A program made the position numbers and the translations under genes. DNA of 64,000 nt from Pseudochelatococcus lubricantis. GTDB lineage: Bacteria > Pseudomonadota > Alphaproteobacteria > Rhizobiales > Beijerinckiaceae. Location: assembly GCF_042432495.1 (NCBI RefSeq), contig NZ_JBHLXC010000024.1, positions 1 to 64,000 of the forward strand. The letters are read 5' to 3'. This document shows, piece after piece, positions 17,256 through 25,901 of the stretch (positions are counted from its first letter, which is position 1; every line of letters begins with the position of its first letter). The notes beneath the pieces are model-generated. The model saw nothing but the letters and a program-made list of their open reading frames with translations, was not told where the DNA came from and searched no databases.

Positions 17256-19874
17256 TCATGCCGTCGTGGCGCCGTTCGGCCCGGCCGAAACCAGCGTCGT
17301 CACATCCAGCAGAATCTGCGGCAGGGCCCACCCCCCGGGACTTGCAAGATAGCGCGGTTCCCATACGGGATGATACTTTTCCTTGTATGCCCGCAAGCCG
17401 TGAAAGCCATAGAACCGCTCGCTATGCCGCGCCACGAAGGCGGCGAACTTGTGCCAGTCCGGCGCCAGCCTGTGGCCGGAGAGGCCGGACAGCGGCGCCA
17501 TACCCAGATTGAACCAGCCGTAGCCGCCGGTCTTCGCGTGCAGCATCAGGCTGACGAAAAGCAGATCCATCACCGCCGGCATGTCCGGCAGGCGCCGCAT
17601 GAGGTCGACCGTTATCTCGCCGCCCTTCTGTCCGTACCACAGATTGGCGAAGGCCAGAATCCGGCCCTCGCGCCGCACCACCGCGATATCGAAGCGCGAC
17701 AGATAGCTCTCCGACCAGAAGCCGATGGAAAAACCTTTCTCGCGGGAGCCGCGCTCTGCCAGCCAGGCGTCGGACACCGCCTTGAGTTCCGCGAAATGCG
17801 AAGGAACCTCCGCCGCCGGAATGATGGCGAACGACAGCCCGTCGCGCGCCGCGCGGTTCAGGGCGTTGCGCCAGTCCCGTCCCGCGCGCCCGTCGAGCGA
17901 GAAGGCCTTCAGGTCCACGTGCGCCTCCTCGCCCAGCTTGGTGAGGGACAGGCCGCCGTCGAGATAGAGCGGCAGGCACTGTGGGCTCACCTGATAGAAG
18001 ACGGGCAAGCCGTCGTTCCTGTCAACCTCTTCGAAAAAGAGCCACATCAGTTCGGAAGCGCGCGTCGGGTTCCCGACGGGATCGCCCATGGCGACCCAGC
18101 TCCGACCGCGCACCGCATACATGATGAAGGCATCACCCGCCGGATGCATCAGAAACTGCTTGTCACCCAGGAAGGCGAGCTGCGCATCGGCCCTGTCGGC
18201 AAAGGTCAATGCCTTTTCCAGCATGTCCGGAAGGGGCGGATGGGTGCGGTGCGGGGCTCTGGCGCCGTGGATCATGGCATACAGCAACAGGCCGGCGCCG
18301 ACGACCACCGCCGCGAGGCTGCCGCGCAGAAAGCGCGAGGCGTCGTCGTGCCAATCGAACTCCCACCAGGCTTGCCGGCTGTAGTCCAGGTCCTCGAAGG
18401 CGGTAAACCCCAGCCAGATCGTGAAGCCGATGACAAGGGCGACCGCGATCAGCCAGAATGGCTCCAGAGGCTCCGACAGGAGCCCGGCCTTGCGGTAAAA
18501 CGAGGACCGAAACAGCAACAGCAGGCCGACCACCGACCCCAGGATCAGCGCCTCCTCCCAGTCGAACCCCTTCATCAGGGAGACGACCATACCGGCGCCC
18601 ATGACGACGATGGTCACCGTCCAGGCGCTCTCCAGCCGCCGCAACAGTCCGCGCGAGAGCACGAGCAGGACCACGCCGGCGGCGCTGCCGACGAGATGCG
18701 ACACCTCGGCGAAAGGCAGCGGCACGAGATGGCGTAACGCGCGGATACGCGAATAGTCGGCCGGCAGCGCGCCGGACGTCAGCAGGACAAGGCCGCCCAT
18801 GAACGTCAGCAGCGCGAGAAAAGCGGGAATGACGGGCGAAACGACCCGCAACAACTTCCGCATCGCGCGCATCACCCTGCTGTCGGGACGGTGCAGATTT
18901 GCATTGTACGCGCCGAACATGGCCGCCGCGACCATGAAGGGAATAAGCGTGTAGGTGAGCCGCCACACGAGCAACGCGGAGAGCAGCTCCTCCGACGGGA
19001 CGTGCGGGAAGGCGAGCAGCATCGTCACCTCGAAGGCGCCCAGACCCGCCGGAGCGTGGCTCGCCACCGAGAACATGATGGCGGCGGCGAACACAACGGC
19101 GAAAGCCGGAAAGGCGGCGCCGGTTTCCGGCGGCATCAGCACCCATAGCGAGGCCGCCGCCGCCGATACGTCCACGACCCCGAGGCCGATCTGCCCGAGC
19201 GCGCTCCAGCCGCCTGGCAGGCGCACGCGCGCCTCATTCCGGCCGAAGTAACGCTGGCGGCGTCCGCACCAGATCACCAGCGCCGCAAGCGCAAGCAGCA
19301 GCGCGGCGCCGATGGACCGGTTGAGCGCGGCAGGGAGCCCGTCGAACGCGGCTATCGTGTGTGGTGCAATCACCCCGCCGAGCCCCAGAACCGCCGCCAT
19401 GCCGAGCCAAAGGGTGACGCCGGCAACCGCCGTGAGCTTCGCCACCTCCGCCAGCGACAGCCCGGCACGGCCGTACACACGCCAGCGCACGGCACCCGCC
19501 GTCAGCAGCGGGAAGCCGAGCGCGTGGCCAATGGCATAGCTGGTGAAGGAGCCGAAGGCGACGGTCCGCATCGGCACCCTTTTCTCGGTCGCGGCCCGGA
19601 GGCCGCACAGGTCGTAGCCGATCAGCGCGGCATAGCTGACGAGGCTGAGGCCGAGCGAGAGAGCGAACAGCCAGCCGGGCGTTTTCGCTGCGCTGGCGAT
19701 CACCGCGCCTGGATCGATTTCCGCGATCAGCGCCGCGAAAAGCCCCAGCGTCGCGCAGATGGCGAAAGCGACCAGAAACGGCTTTGCGCGGACGAGGAAG
19801 GCACGTCTCTTTTCGACGGCCAGCACACCTTCCTGCCGCGCGGCAGGAGCGCCTGCCTCGATCTTCACTTGCAC
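17256..19874 (-). CDS. mprF: Bifunctional lysyl-phosphatidylglycerol synthetase/flippase
   Basis: An 872-aa integral membrane protein of the MprF/LpiA family. It transfers lysine from Lys-tRNA to phosphatidylglycerol and flips the product, lowering surface negative charge. The N-terminal two thirds hold about 14 hydrophobic helices, with the flippase region covering about 30-330. The cytosolic C-terminal DUF2156 synthase domain (about 540-860) includes MLEKALTFADRADAQLAFLGDK and the late segment SGLSGHRLAPDWHKF. Full length for the family. The start is GTG at 19874. It is followed by acvB, as in the acid-induced lpiA operons of rhizobia. Confidence 0.94.
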   Translation of the reverse strand: MQVKIEAGAPAARQEGVLAVEKRRAFLVRAKPFLVAFAICATLGLFAALIAEIDPGAVIASAAKTPGWLFALSLGLSLVSYAALIGYDLCGLRAATEKRVPMRTVAFGSFTSYAIGHALGFPLLTAGAVRWRVYGRAGLSLAEVAKLTAVAGVTLWLGMAAVLGLGGVIAPHTIAAFDGLPAALNRSIGAALLLALAALVIWCGRRQRYFGRNEARVRLPGGWSALGQIGLGVVDVSAAAASLWVLMPPETGAAFPAFAVVFAAAIMFSVASHAPAGLGAFEVTMLLAFPHVPSEELLSALLVWRLTYTLIPFMVAAAMFGAYNANLHRPDSRVMRAMRKLLRVVSPVIPAFLALLTFMGGLVLLTSGALPADYSRIRALRHLVPLPFAEVSHLVGSAAGVVLLVLSRGLLRRLESAWTVTIVVMGAGMVVSLMKGFDWEEALILGSVVGLLLLFRSSFYRKAGLLSEPLEPFWLIAVALVIGFTIWLGFTAFEDLDYSRQAWWEFDWHDDASRFLRGSLAAVVVGAGLLLYAMIHGARAPHRTHPPLPDMLEKALTFADRADAQLAFLGDKQFLMHPAGDAFIMYAVRGRSWVAMGDPVGNPTRASELMWLFFEEVDRNDGLPVFYQVSPQCLPLYLDGGLSLTKLGEEAHVDLKAFSLDGRAGRDWRNALNRAARDGLSFAIIPAAEVPSHFAELKAVSDAWLAERGSREKGFSIGFWSESYLSRFDIAVVRREGRILAFANLWYGQKGGEITVDLMRRLPDMPAVMDLLFVSLMLHAKTGGYGWFNLGMAPLSGLSGHRLAPDWHKFAAFVARHSERFYGFHGLRAYKEKYHPVWEPRYLASPGGWALPQILLDVTTLVSAGPNGATTA

Positions 19875-20047
19875 GATGATGATGACCCGCCTGTTGAACG
19901 CCGCCGCCTACATATCACAACTCGCGGCCGCTCACATGGGGGCGGGCGTCCTGTTGCAACAGGGGTGGCCGCTGCGCAGCGCACGAAACGCTCCTCCGGC
20001 GAGGGAGCATTGCAACGGGGAAGCATTGCGGCTATATGATTTGAATA

Positions 20048-20058
20048 CAAATTATTTG
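20048..20058. promoter_or_regulatory. Possible MarR operator (AT-rich dyad)
   Basis: CAAAT-T-ATTTG is a perfect 11-bp dyad with TTTGAAT direct repeats on both sides, ending 14 bp before the marR ATG. The surrounding 20035-20065 segment is much more AT-rich than its flanks. The position fits autorepression of the marR-FUSC operon. Confidence 0.45.
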
Positions 20059-20072
20059 AATTGCATCTTCTC

Positions 20073-20537
20073 ATGAACGACCCCGCCCCTCCCCGCGAGC
20101 GCTTCGGTATGCTCTTTGTCGGCGTTGCCCGCCGCTGGCGCGCCGCGCTCGATGCCCGCCTGGCCGACGTCGGCCTGTCCGACGCCACCTGGAGCCCCCT
20201 TGTCCATATCGGCCGCTCCGGCGGCGGCATCTGCCAGAAGGATCTGGCGGTGCGCGTCGGCATCGATGGGTCGAGCCTCGTCCGGCTGCTGGATATCCTC
20301 GCCGCCAAGGGCCTGATCGAGCGCCGTCAGGATGCGTCCGACCGGCGCTCCAACCTGCTGTTCCTGACGCGCGCAGGCGAGGAAGCGGTGGCAGGAATCC
20401 AGCAGGTGCTGACAGCGGTCGAAGGGCAGATGCTGGCCGGCATCGACGATACGGAGATGGAAGCGCTCATCGCGTCGCTCGACCGGATCGACACGCAGCT
20501 CAGGACCCTGCGCGAGGGCGGAGACGGCCGTCCATGA
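20073..20537 (+). CDS. MarR family transcriptional regulator
   Basis: A 154-aa winged-helix regulator (MNDPAPPRERFGML start). The DNA-binding part spans about residues 30-95 (GLSDATWSPL, GICQKDLAVRVGIDGSSLVRLLD, then the wing RRQDASDRRSNLLFLT with the conserved D-x-R-S). Its stop codon overlaps the ATG of the downstream FUSC gene (ATGA at 20534-20537), so the two are translationally coupled. A dyad just upstream suggests autoregulation. Regulation of an aromatic-acid efflux-type protein by a MarR repressor would fit a phenolic inducer, but this is inference. Confidence 0.93.
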   Translation: MNDPAPPRERFGMLFVGVARRWRAALDARLADVGLSDATWSPLVHIGRSGGGICQKDLAVRVGIDGSSLVRLLDILAAKGLIERRQDASDRRSNLLFLTRAGEEAVAGIQQVLTAVEGQMLAGIDDTEMEALIASLDRIDTQLRTLREGGDGRP

Positions 20538-22465
20538 CCGCGTCCAAGATTCCGGAACGGCTCGGGCTCGATGCGGCACGCCTTGGCTTCACCCTGCGAA
20601 CGGCCATCGCGGCCTGCTGCGCCCTGTTCATTGCGTGGCTCCTCGGACTCGAACATCCGCAATGGTCCGCGATGACCGTGTGGGCGGCGTCGCAGCCGGT
20701 GCGGGGTCAACTGGTCGAGAAAAGCCTTTTCCGGGCGCTCGGCACCGTGCTCGGCGCGATCTTCGGCATGGGCCTGCTGCTGGCGTCGCACGGCTGGCCG
20801 TGGGTGATCGTTCCCGGCCTCGCGCTCTGGATAGGCCTGTGCGCCGGAGCGGGCAACATCCTGCGCGGCTTCGCCTCCTACGGAGCCATGCTGGCGGGCT
20901 ATTCCGCCGCCATGGTGACGCTGCTGCACAGCGCGCAATCGGCGAGCCCGCTCGCCGTCGGCGTCGACCGCATGCTGACGGTCCTGCTCGGCCTGCTGGT
21001 GGCGCTCGCCATTGGCTGGGTCTTTGCCGCGCCCGGAGACGATCCGGACGATCTCACCCACGGGCCGCGCCGGCTGTCACGGCGGATTCTCGCGGATCTC
21101 GCGGCCTGTCTCGCCGGAAAGGCGCCGCCGGACCACGCCGCGCATCACGTGCTGCTCTCCGGGATGGCTGCGATAGAAGACAGGCTGGACGGCCGCGCGG
21201 CCGGCTCGCTGCGCTCGCGCGAGGCCGTGCGGGCGGTGCGCCGGCTGCTGCTGGCACAGGTCGCCATTCTGCTGTGGATGCGTCGCCCGCTACGGCGGGC
21301 GGAAAACGGGCCGCTGGCCGCGGCGCTGCGCGAGGCCGCCGAAGCTTATAACGAGCCCTGTCGGCCGCAGGACGCCGATGCGGCCCTGCACCGGGCTGCC
21401 GGGCTCGCCGCATTCGATCCCGTGCTGCAAGGCGCCCTTGCCGATCTGACCACGGCGGCCGCCCGCGAACGCGCCGCCGAGGGTGCATGGCAGACGGCCG
21501 GAACGCACGCGGCGGCCCTGCACCGCGACTGGATCGGCGCGCGGCAGGCTCTGCTTCGCACGATGCTCGCCATTCTCGCCGTCGGCGGAATCTGGCTGGC
21601 GACTGACTGGGAGGCCGGCGCCTTCATGCTGCTGGGCACGGCCATCATGACAACCGTGTTTTCCACGGCCGACAATCCGGTCCGGCTCCTGCGTCAGGTC
21701 ATCGTGGGCCAGGCGCTGGGCGTCGCGGGCGCGCTCGCCTGCCGGTGGCTCGTCTGGCCGCTGGCGGGCGGCGAGACCGGCCTCGTGCTGTCGATGATGC
21801 CCTTCATCGTCTTCGGCGGCTTCCTCTTCGCGCACCGCCGCGCGTCGGGACCGATCGGCTTCGATTACAACATGGTCGTCCTGCTGCTTCTCCAGCCGGT
21901 ATGGCCGCTGACCGGCAGCTTTCCGCATTCCCTGATGGCCGGCGTCGCCGTGGTTCTGGGGCCGGCGATCGGGCTGGTCGCCTTCCGGCTGATCTTTCCC
22001 GTCGACGGCAAACGGCGGTTGCGGACGCTGGTCGCCATGATGGTGCGCGAGATCGAGGCCATGGCCGGCCGCCGGGGCGCCTCCCGCCGCCGCCCCGTGT
22101 GGCGCGCGCGGCTTTACCACCGCCTGCTGCGGCTGGTGCGCTGGGCCGACAAAACCGGCTCCGACAAGGAAGAGGCGGTCGAGGGCAGCTTCGCCATCCT
22201 GTTGCTGGGCTCCGCCATTCTGCACTTGGACAGCCTTCTCCAGCAACCGGAACTGGCGCCGGGAGCCGCGCGGCGGCTTGACATGACGCTGGCCCGGCTG
22301 CGCCGGGTGGGACGCGATCCGCACCGTGCCGCCCGCGCCCTCGCCGCCACCGCCGCAAGCCTCGCCGGCAATCCGGCCGTGGATACGGGCCTGCTGCGCG
22401 AGGCTGCGGCGGAACTGTCCAGTCGCGCCGCATTCCTGCAGCCGGACACGCGCGCCCGCACGTGA
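20534..22465 (+). CDS. FUSC-family membrane protein (aromatic acid exporter-like)
   Basis: A 643-aa protein with two clusters of transmembrane helices (about residues 20-165 and 330-470) and two cytosolic segments, the layout of the fusaric acid resistance/AaeB (FUSC) family. LEHPQWSAMTVWAASQP near residue 40 is a typical FUSC N-terminal signature. It probably works in export of aromatic or phenolic compounds. No membrane-fusion partner gene is adjacent, unlike aaeA-aaeB. It overlaps marR by 4 bp. Confidence 0.88.
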   Translation: MTASKIPERLGLDAARLGFTLRTAIAACCALFIAWLLGLEHPQWSAMTVWAASQPVRGQLVEKSLFRALGTVLGAIFGMGLLLASHGWPWVIVPGLALWIGLCAGAGNILRGFASYGAMLAGYSAAMVTLLHSAQSASPLAVGVDRMLTVLLGLLVALAIGWVFAAPGDDPDDLTHGPRRLSRRILADLAACLAGKAPPDHAAHHVLLSGMAAIEDRLDGRAAGSLRSREAVRAVRRLLLAQVAILLWMRRPLRRAENGPLAAALREAAEAYNEPCRPQDADAALHRAAGLAAFDPVLQGALADLTTAAARERAAEGAWQTAGTHAAALHRDWIGARQALLRTMLAILAVGGIWLATDWEAGAFMLLGTAIMTTVFSTADNPVRLLRQVIVGQALGVAGALACRWLVWPLAGGETGLVLSMMPFIVFGGFLFAHRRASGPIGFDYNMVVLLLLQPVWPLTGSFPHSLMAGVAVVLGPAIGLVAFRLIFPVDGKRRLRTLVAMMVREIEAMAGRRGASRRRPVWRARLYHRLLRLVRWADKTGSDKEEAVEGSFAILLLGSAILHLDSLLQQPELAPGAARRLDMTLARLRRVGRDPHRAARALAATAASLAGNPAVDTGLLREAAAELSSRAAFLQPDTRART

Positions 22466-22522
22466 TAGGGTCACGAGCCCCTGACAAAACCTCGCGGGTT
22501 CGGCGAGCCGGAGGAGTTCGGA

Positions 22523-23188
22523 ATGCATTGGATGCAAGCCGTCGATATCTATTGCGAACGCACCGGACCCGGCTTCTGGGCCGAACCGGTCAACGCCTTT
22601 TCCAACGCCGCCTTCGTGCTGGCCGGCCTCGTCGCCCTGCACCGGGCCCGCTCAGACGGGGCCGACATCTGGATCCGCATCCTTTGCCTGTGGGTGGCCG
22701 CGATCGGCGTCGGCTCCTTCCTGTTTCATACGTTCGCCAACCGCTGGTCCGCGCTCGCGGACGTCCTGCCGATCTGGAGTTTCGTCGCCGTCTATGTCGT
22801 CTTCACGCTGCGGCGCACCTTCGCCCTCGGATGGCCGGCGACCGGCGGGGTGCTGGCCATCGGCCTCGCTGCCATTGCACTTGTGATGCGGCTGCTGCCG
22901 GACGGAATCGGCGAGCGCACCAACCAGTCGACACAATATCTCCCCGCCGTGCTGATCTTTGTCGCTTTCGCGGCGGCGTTCGCGTGGTCCGGCCGGCCGG
23001 GTGCGCGCCTCATCGTCAGCGCTGGCCTCGTGTTTGCGTTGTCGCTGTTTTTCCGTTCCGTCGATCTGGCGGCCTGCGCTCATCTGCCGCTCGGGACGCA
23101 TTTCCTGTGGCACCTGCTCAACGCGACGATGCTCGGCCTTCTCCTCGCCGTCGCGCTGAGACACAGGCTCCCGCCGCCCGCCGCATGA
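22523..23188 (+). CDS. Ceramidase-family integral membrane hydrolase
   Basis: A 221-aa protein with about seven hydrophobic helices matching the alkaline ceramidase family (CREST superfamily). Conserved elements are DIYCERTGPGFWAEPVNAFSN near the N-terminus, GSFLFHT (Ser and His of the metal site), an Asp in WSALADVLP, and the paired His of HFLWHLLN near the C-terminus. These would form the Zn-binding active site. Family members hydrolyse amide bonds in lipids. The bacterial substrate is uncertain and may be a ceramide- or ornithine-lipid-like molecule. Confidence 0.85.
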   Translation: MHWMQAVDIYCERTGPGFWAEPVNAFSNAAFVLAGLVALHRARSDGADIWIRILCLWVAAIGVGSFLFHTFANRWSALADVLPIWSFVAVYVVFTLRRTFALGWPATGGVLAIGLAAIALVMRLLPDGIGERTNQSTQYLPAVLIFVAFAAAFAWSGRPGARLIVSAGLVFALSLFFRSVDLAACAHLPLGTHFLWHLLNATMLGLLLAVALRHRLPPPAA

Positions 23189-23288
23189 TGCGGGCGCCGT
23201 CCCGTGCCGTTGTTGATGCGAATCAATGTAGCGCCGCGGCAGGCGTTCCAGAATGTAGCCAGTTCAGCAGAGCAGTCGGAGGTCTGCC

Positions 23289-23840
23289 ATGCAGATCGAG
23301 CCGCAAATCCGGTTCCGCGGAATGGAACCCTCGCCGTCGGTGGAAGAAGTGGTGCGCGAGAGGATCGGCCGTCTGGAACGCTTTCACGACCGGATTACGT
23401 CATGCGCCGTCCTGATCGAAGCGCCGCACCGGCACGGCCAGCAGGGCAGGCTCTACCGCGTGCAGGTAAACCTCACTGTGCCGGGGGCGGAAATCGTGAC
23501 GGGCAGACCCCAGCAGGACGAGCACGCGCACGAGGACGTCTATGTCGCCATTCGCGACAGCTTCAATTCCGCGCAGCGCCAGCTTGAAGACATTGTCCGC
23601 AAGATGAGCGGCCATCGTGTCAAGGCGCATCCCGAGACCCTGCGCGGGAAGGTCGCGCGGCTCGTTCCCGACGAGGGCTACGGCTTCATCGCCGGGCAGG
23701 ACGGGCGCGAGTTTTTCTTCCGCCGCGAGAGCATGACGTCCGACCAGCAATGGCTGACGCTCGCGGAGGGTGCAGAAGTAAGCTTTTCGGAGCATGAGGG
23801 CGAACAGGGGCCATACGCTTCCGCCATCGCCCTCGTCTGA
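23289..23840 (+). CDS. HPF/RaiA-like ribosome-associated domain fused to a cold-shock domain
   Basis: A 183-aa cytosolic protein. Residues about 1-110 resemble the beta-alpha-beta-beta-beta-alpha HPF/RaiA ribosome-hibernation domain (VEEVVRERIGRLERFHDRI, then ending EDVYVAIRDSFNSAQRQLED). Residues about 117-183 form a cold-shock domain: LRGKVARL, GYGFIAG as RNP1 and EFFFRRES as RNP2. Long HPFs normally carry a different C-terminal dimerisation domain, so this is a distinct architecture that could bind ribosomes and single-stranded RNA together. Followed 57 bp later by the host-attachment-type gene, probably one stress operon. Confidence 0.88.
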   Translation: MQIEPQIRFRGMEPSPSVEEVVRERIGRLERFHDRITSCAVLIEAPHRHGQQGRLYRVQVNLTVPGAEIVTGRPQQDEHAHEDVYVAIRDSFNSAQRQLEDIVRKMSGHRVKAHPETLRGKVARLVPDEGYGFIAGQDGREFFFRRESMTSDQQWLTLAEGAEVSFSEHEGEQGPYASAIALV

Positions 23841-23897
23841 TCGCACGGACGATCCCGCGTTGCAGCGGGGAGGCGGATGCGGCAGGAGGTATGAGCC

Positions 23898-24365
23898 ATG
23901 AGAGCAGAAAAAACCTGGGTCCTGGTAGCAGACGGCGCACGCGCGCGCATCGTCCGCGATCTCGGAACGAGCCTTGAGGCCGGGGAACGGCCGGAAGACC
24001 TCGTCTTCGAGATCGATCACAAGCAACTGCGCGAGATCATGGCGGACAAACCGGGCCGCGCCTTTTCGTCCCACGGCGTGCGGCGCTCGGCGATGGAATA
24101 TACTTCCGATCCCGTTCAGGAGCAGGAGGCGGCGTTCGCCGCGACGCTGCTCGAAGAGCTTGAACGGCGCCACGCCACGCACGAGTTCGACAAGCTCGCC
24201 ATCATCGCGGAGCCGCGGTTGCTCGGCGTCATCCGCCGTATACTTCCCGCCGCGCTGCGTGAGACGGTCGTCAACGAGATCTCCAAGGACCTGACCAAAC
24301 TGCCGAACCGGGAACTGCGGGAAGCAATCGCCGAACTCGGAATCGGCCGTCCCCGCCCCGTCTGA
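23898..24365 (+). CDS. Host attachment family protein (baeRF-like release-factor superfamily)
   Basis: A 155-aa protein with TWVLVADGARARIVRDLG at the N-terminus, the signature of the family named 'protein required for attachment to host cells'. The C-terminal half has FDKLAIIAEPRLLGVIRRIL and a KDLTKLPNRELREAI helix. The fold belongs to the RNase E/eRF1-like families predicted to act on ribosomes, so a translation-related function is as likely as true attachment. The upstream ribosome-hibernation-like gene supports that reading. A good RBS (AGGAGG) precedes the ATG at 23898. Confidence 0.85.
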   Translation: MRAEKTWVLVADGARARIVRDLGTSLEAGERPEDLVFEIDHKQLREIMADKPGRAFSSHGVRRSAMEYTSDPVQEQEAAFAATLLEELERRHATHEFDKLAIIAEPRLLGVIRRILPAALRETVVNEISKDLTKLPNRELREAIAELGIGRPRPV

Positions 24366-24402
24366 AGTCACCGGCACGCACGCCCGAAACAAGGCGCCAT
24401 GG

Positions 24403-24427
24403 AGCCCGCCCCGAATCGGATCGGGCT
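24403..24427 (+). terminator. Hairpin after the host-attachment-type gene
   Basis: AGCCCG (24403-24408) pairs with CGGGCT (24422-24427), and CCGA/TCGG extends pairing in the loop. It starts 37 bp after the stop codon. The T-tract after it is broken (TCGTTGCCGTTT), so termination strength is uncertain. Confidence 0.4.
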
Positions 24428-24731
24428 TCGTTGCCGTTTATCGACCCTTGTCCTTCGACGAAAACCTGCATCCGTCGCAAGAATACTGAGCAATAATCGA
24501 ATTATAATATCGGAGAAAATTTCTTTTTAATTTTTATAATTTATAATAATTAAAATATTTATGCCCGCTTGTCTTTCCGCTGCACCATGATAAATAAACA
24601 CTGCTGCCAAGGTGTTGTTTTTATTTATTTATATTTATTCAAATCAACGCCGATACAGCAAGAACAGCTTATCCGGATGTCCTTGCGCGTCTGAATCGGC
24701 GCGCGGGCCAATGACATACAGAGTACCGACC
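24428..24731 (+). promoter_or_regulatory. AT-rich upstream region of the siderophore-interacting protein gene
   Basis: From about 24480 to 24640 the sequence is far more AT-rich than the surrounding genome, with runs such as TTTTTAATTTTTATAATTT. It contains the 11-bp dyad AGAAA-A-TTTCT (24514-24524). Its position ahead of an iron-reductase gene suggests an iron-responsive operator (Fur or Irr type), but I see no clean consensus match. No ORF in it looks real. Confidence 0.4.
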
Positions 24732-25856
24732 ATGAGCGAAGCGCGTCATCCTGCCCGTCTGACAGCCAGCACCCGCATTCTGCTGGAGGACTCCCGCGCG
24801 ATACTCGACGGGTTGTGCGCCCATCTGGCGGAGCACGTGCCGGTGGAACGCTTCGAGGGAGGCGCGCGGCTCACCTCCGACTACGGCACGGCGCAGGCCG
24901 AAGTGCTCGACGACGCGCTGGCAATCGCCATCGATAGCGCCGACGCGGCCGGGCTGTCGTTCCTCAAGCTGATCGTAGCCGACCACATCCTGGCGCTTGC
25001 CGACGGGCAGAAGCCGGTCATCCGCTGGAGCGGCGACGGCAAGGCCGGCGAGCCCCTGCCCTATTTCCGCGAGATGCGCGTTCTGTCCGCGAGCAACGTG
25101 ACGCCGCTCATGCGCCGCGTCGTGCTGGCCGGCCACGATCTCGGCCGCTTCGCGAACGGCGGATTGCACGTGCGCCTGCTGTTTCCGCCGCCCGGCGCCG
25201 AAACGCCGCAGTGGCCGGTGAGCGGCGAGGACGGACGGCCGCAATGGCCGGAAGGCGCGGCGAAACCCGCCGCGCGCGTCTACACCATCCGCAGCATCGA
25301 CGCGGAGAAGGGCGAAGTCGTCGTCGACATGGTGTTGCATGCCAGCCCCGGGGGCGATCCGGACCACGATCATGCCCCGGGCGCGGCTTTCGCGTTGCGC
25401 GCAAAGGCCGGCGATGTGGTGGGCATGACCGGCCCCGGCGGCGGTTCCATCGGCGAGGCGCGGCGCTATATCCTGCTCGGCGACGAAACCGCCCTGCCCG
25501 CCATCGGCCGGCTGCTGGAGACGATGCCGGCTGAGGCCGAGGTGGCGGCGTTCGTGGAAGTCGCCGATGCATCGGAGGAGCAGGCGCTGCCATGCCCTGC
25601 CCGCCTCGATCTGCGCTGGCTGCACCGGCATGGCGCCGGAGCGGGCGGCACCGACCTGCTGGAAAAGGCTCTCCGCCAGCACCCATGGCTGCGCGACGGC
25701 GGCGACACGCCCTTCGTGTGGACTGGCTGCGAACACGCGCAAACGCGCGCAATCAAGCAGTTCCTGTTGAAAGAGGAAGGACTTCCGCGCGAAAAATACC
25801 AGGTTGCCGCCTATTGGCGCCGCGGCGCCAACGGCGACGACACACGCCGGGACTGA
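24732..25856 (+). CDS. Siderophore-interacting protein (SIP) with N-terminal DUF2218 domain
   Basis: A 374-aa cytosolic flavoprotein expected to reduce ferric siderophores. Residues about 8-100 form a DUF2218 domain (LTASTRILLEDSRAILDGL ... LSFLKLIVADHIL). Residues about 115-255 form the FAD-binding SIP domain (ARVYTIRSID). Residues about 260-370 form the SIP C-terminal NAD(P)H domain (YILLGDETALPAIGRLLE; VWTGCEHAQTRAIKQFL). An in-frame ATG at 24711 is also possible; 24732 (MSEARHP) is closer to a GAG RBS remnant. It stands alone without a siderophore receptor or permease in this window. The AT-rich leader suggests iron regulation. Confidence 0.9.
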   Translation: MSEARHPARLTASTRILLEDSRAILDGLCAHLAEHVPVERFEGGARLTSDYGTAQAEVLDDALAIAIDSADAAGLSFLKLIVADHILALADGQKPVIRWSGDGKAGEPLPYFREMRVLSASNVTPLMRRVVLAGHDLGRFANGGLHVRLLFPPPGAETPQWPVSGEDGRPQWPEGAAKPAARVYTIRSIDAEKGEVVVDMVLHASPGGDPDHDHAPGAAFALRAKAGDVVGMTGPGGGSIGEARRYILLGDETALPAIGRLLETMPAEAEVAAFVEVADASEEQALPCPARLDLRWLHRHGAGAGGTDLLEKALRQHPWLRDGGDTPFVWTGCEHAQTRAIKQFLLKEEGLPREKYQVAAYWRRGANGDDTRRD

Positions 25857-25901
25857 CCACCTCCGACTCGCACGAATAGTCCCGACCGGTCGTCCGGCGT
25901 C

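Noticed and set aside
16893..18737. 614-codon plus-strand frame over acvB and mprF
   Set aside because: Antisense shadow with low-complexity composition; both minus-strand genes have clear family motifs.
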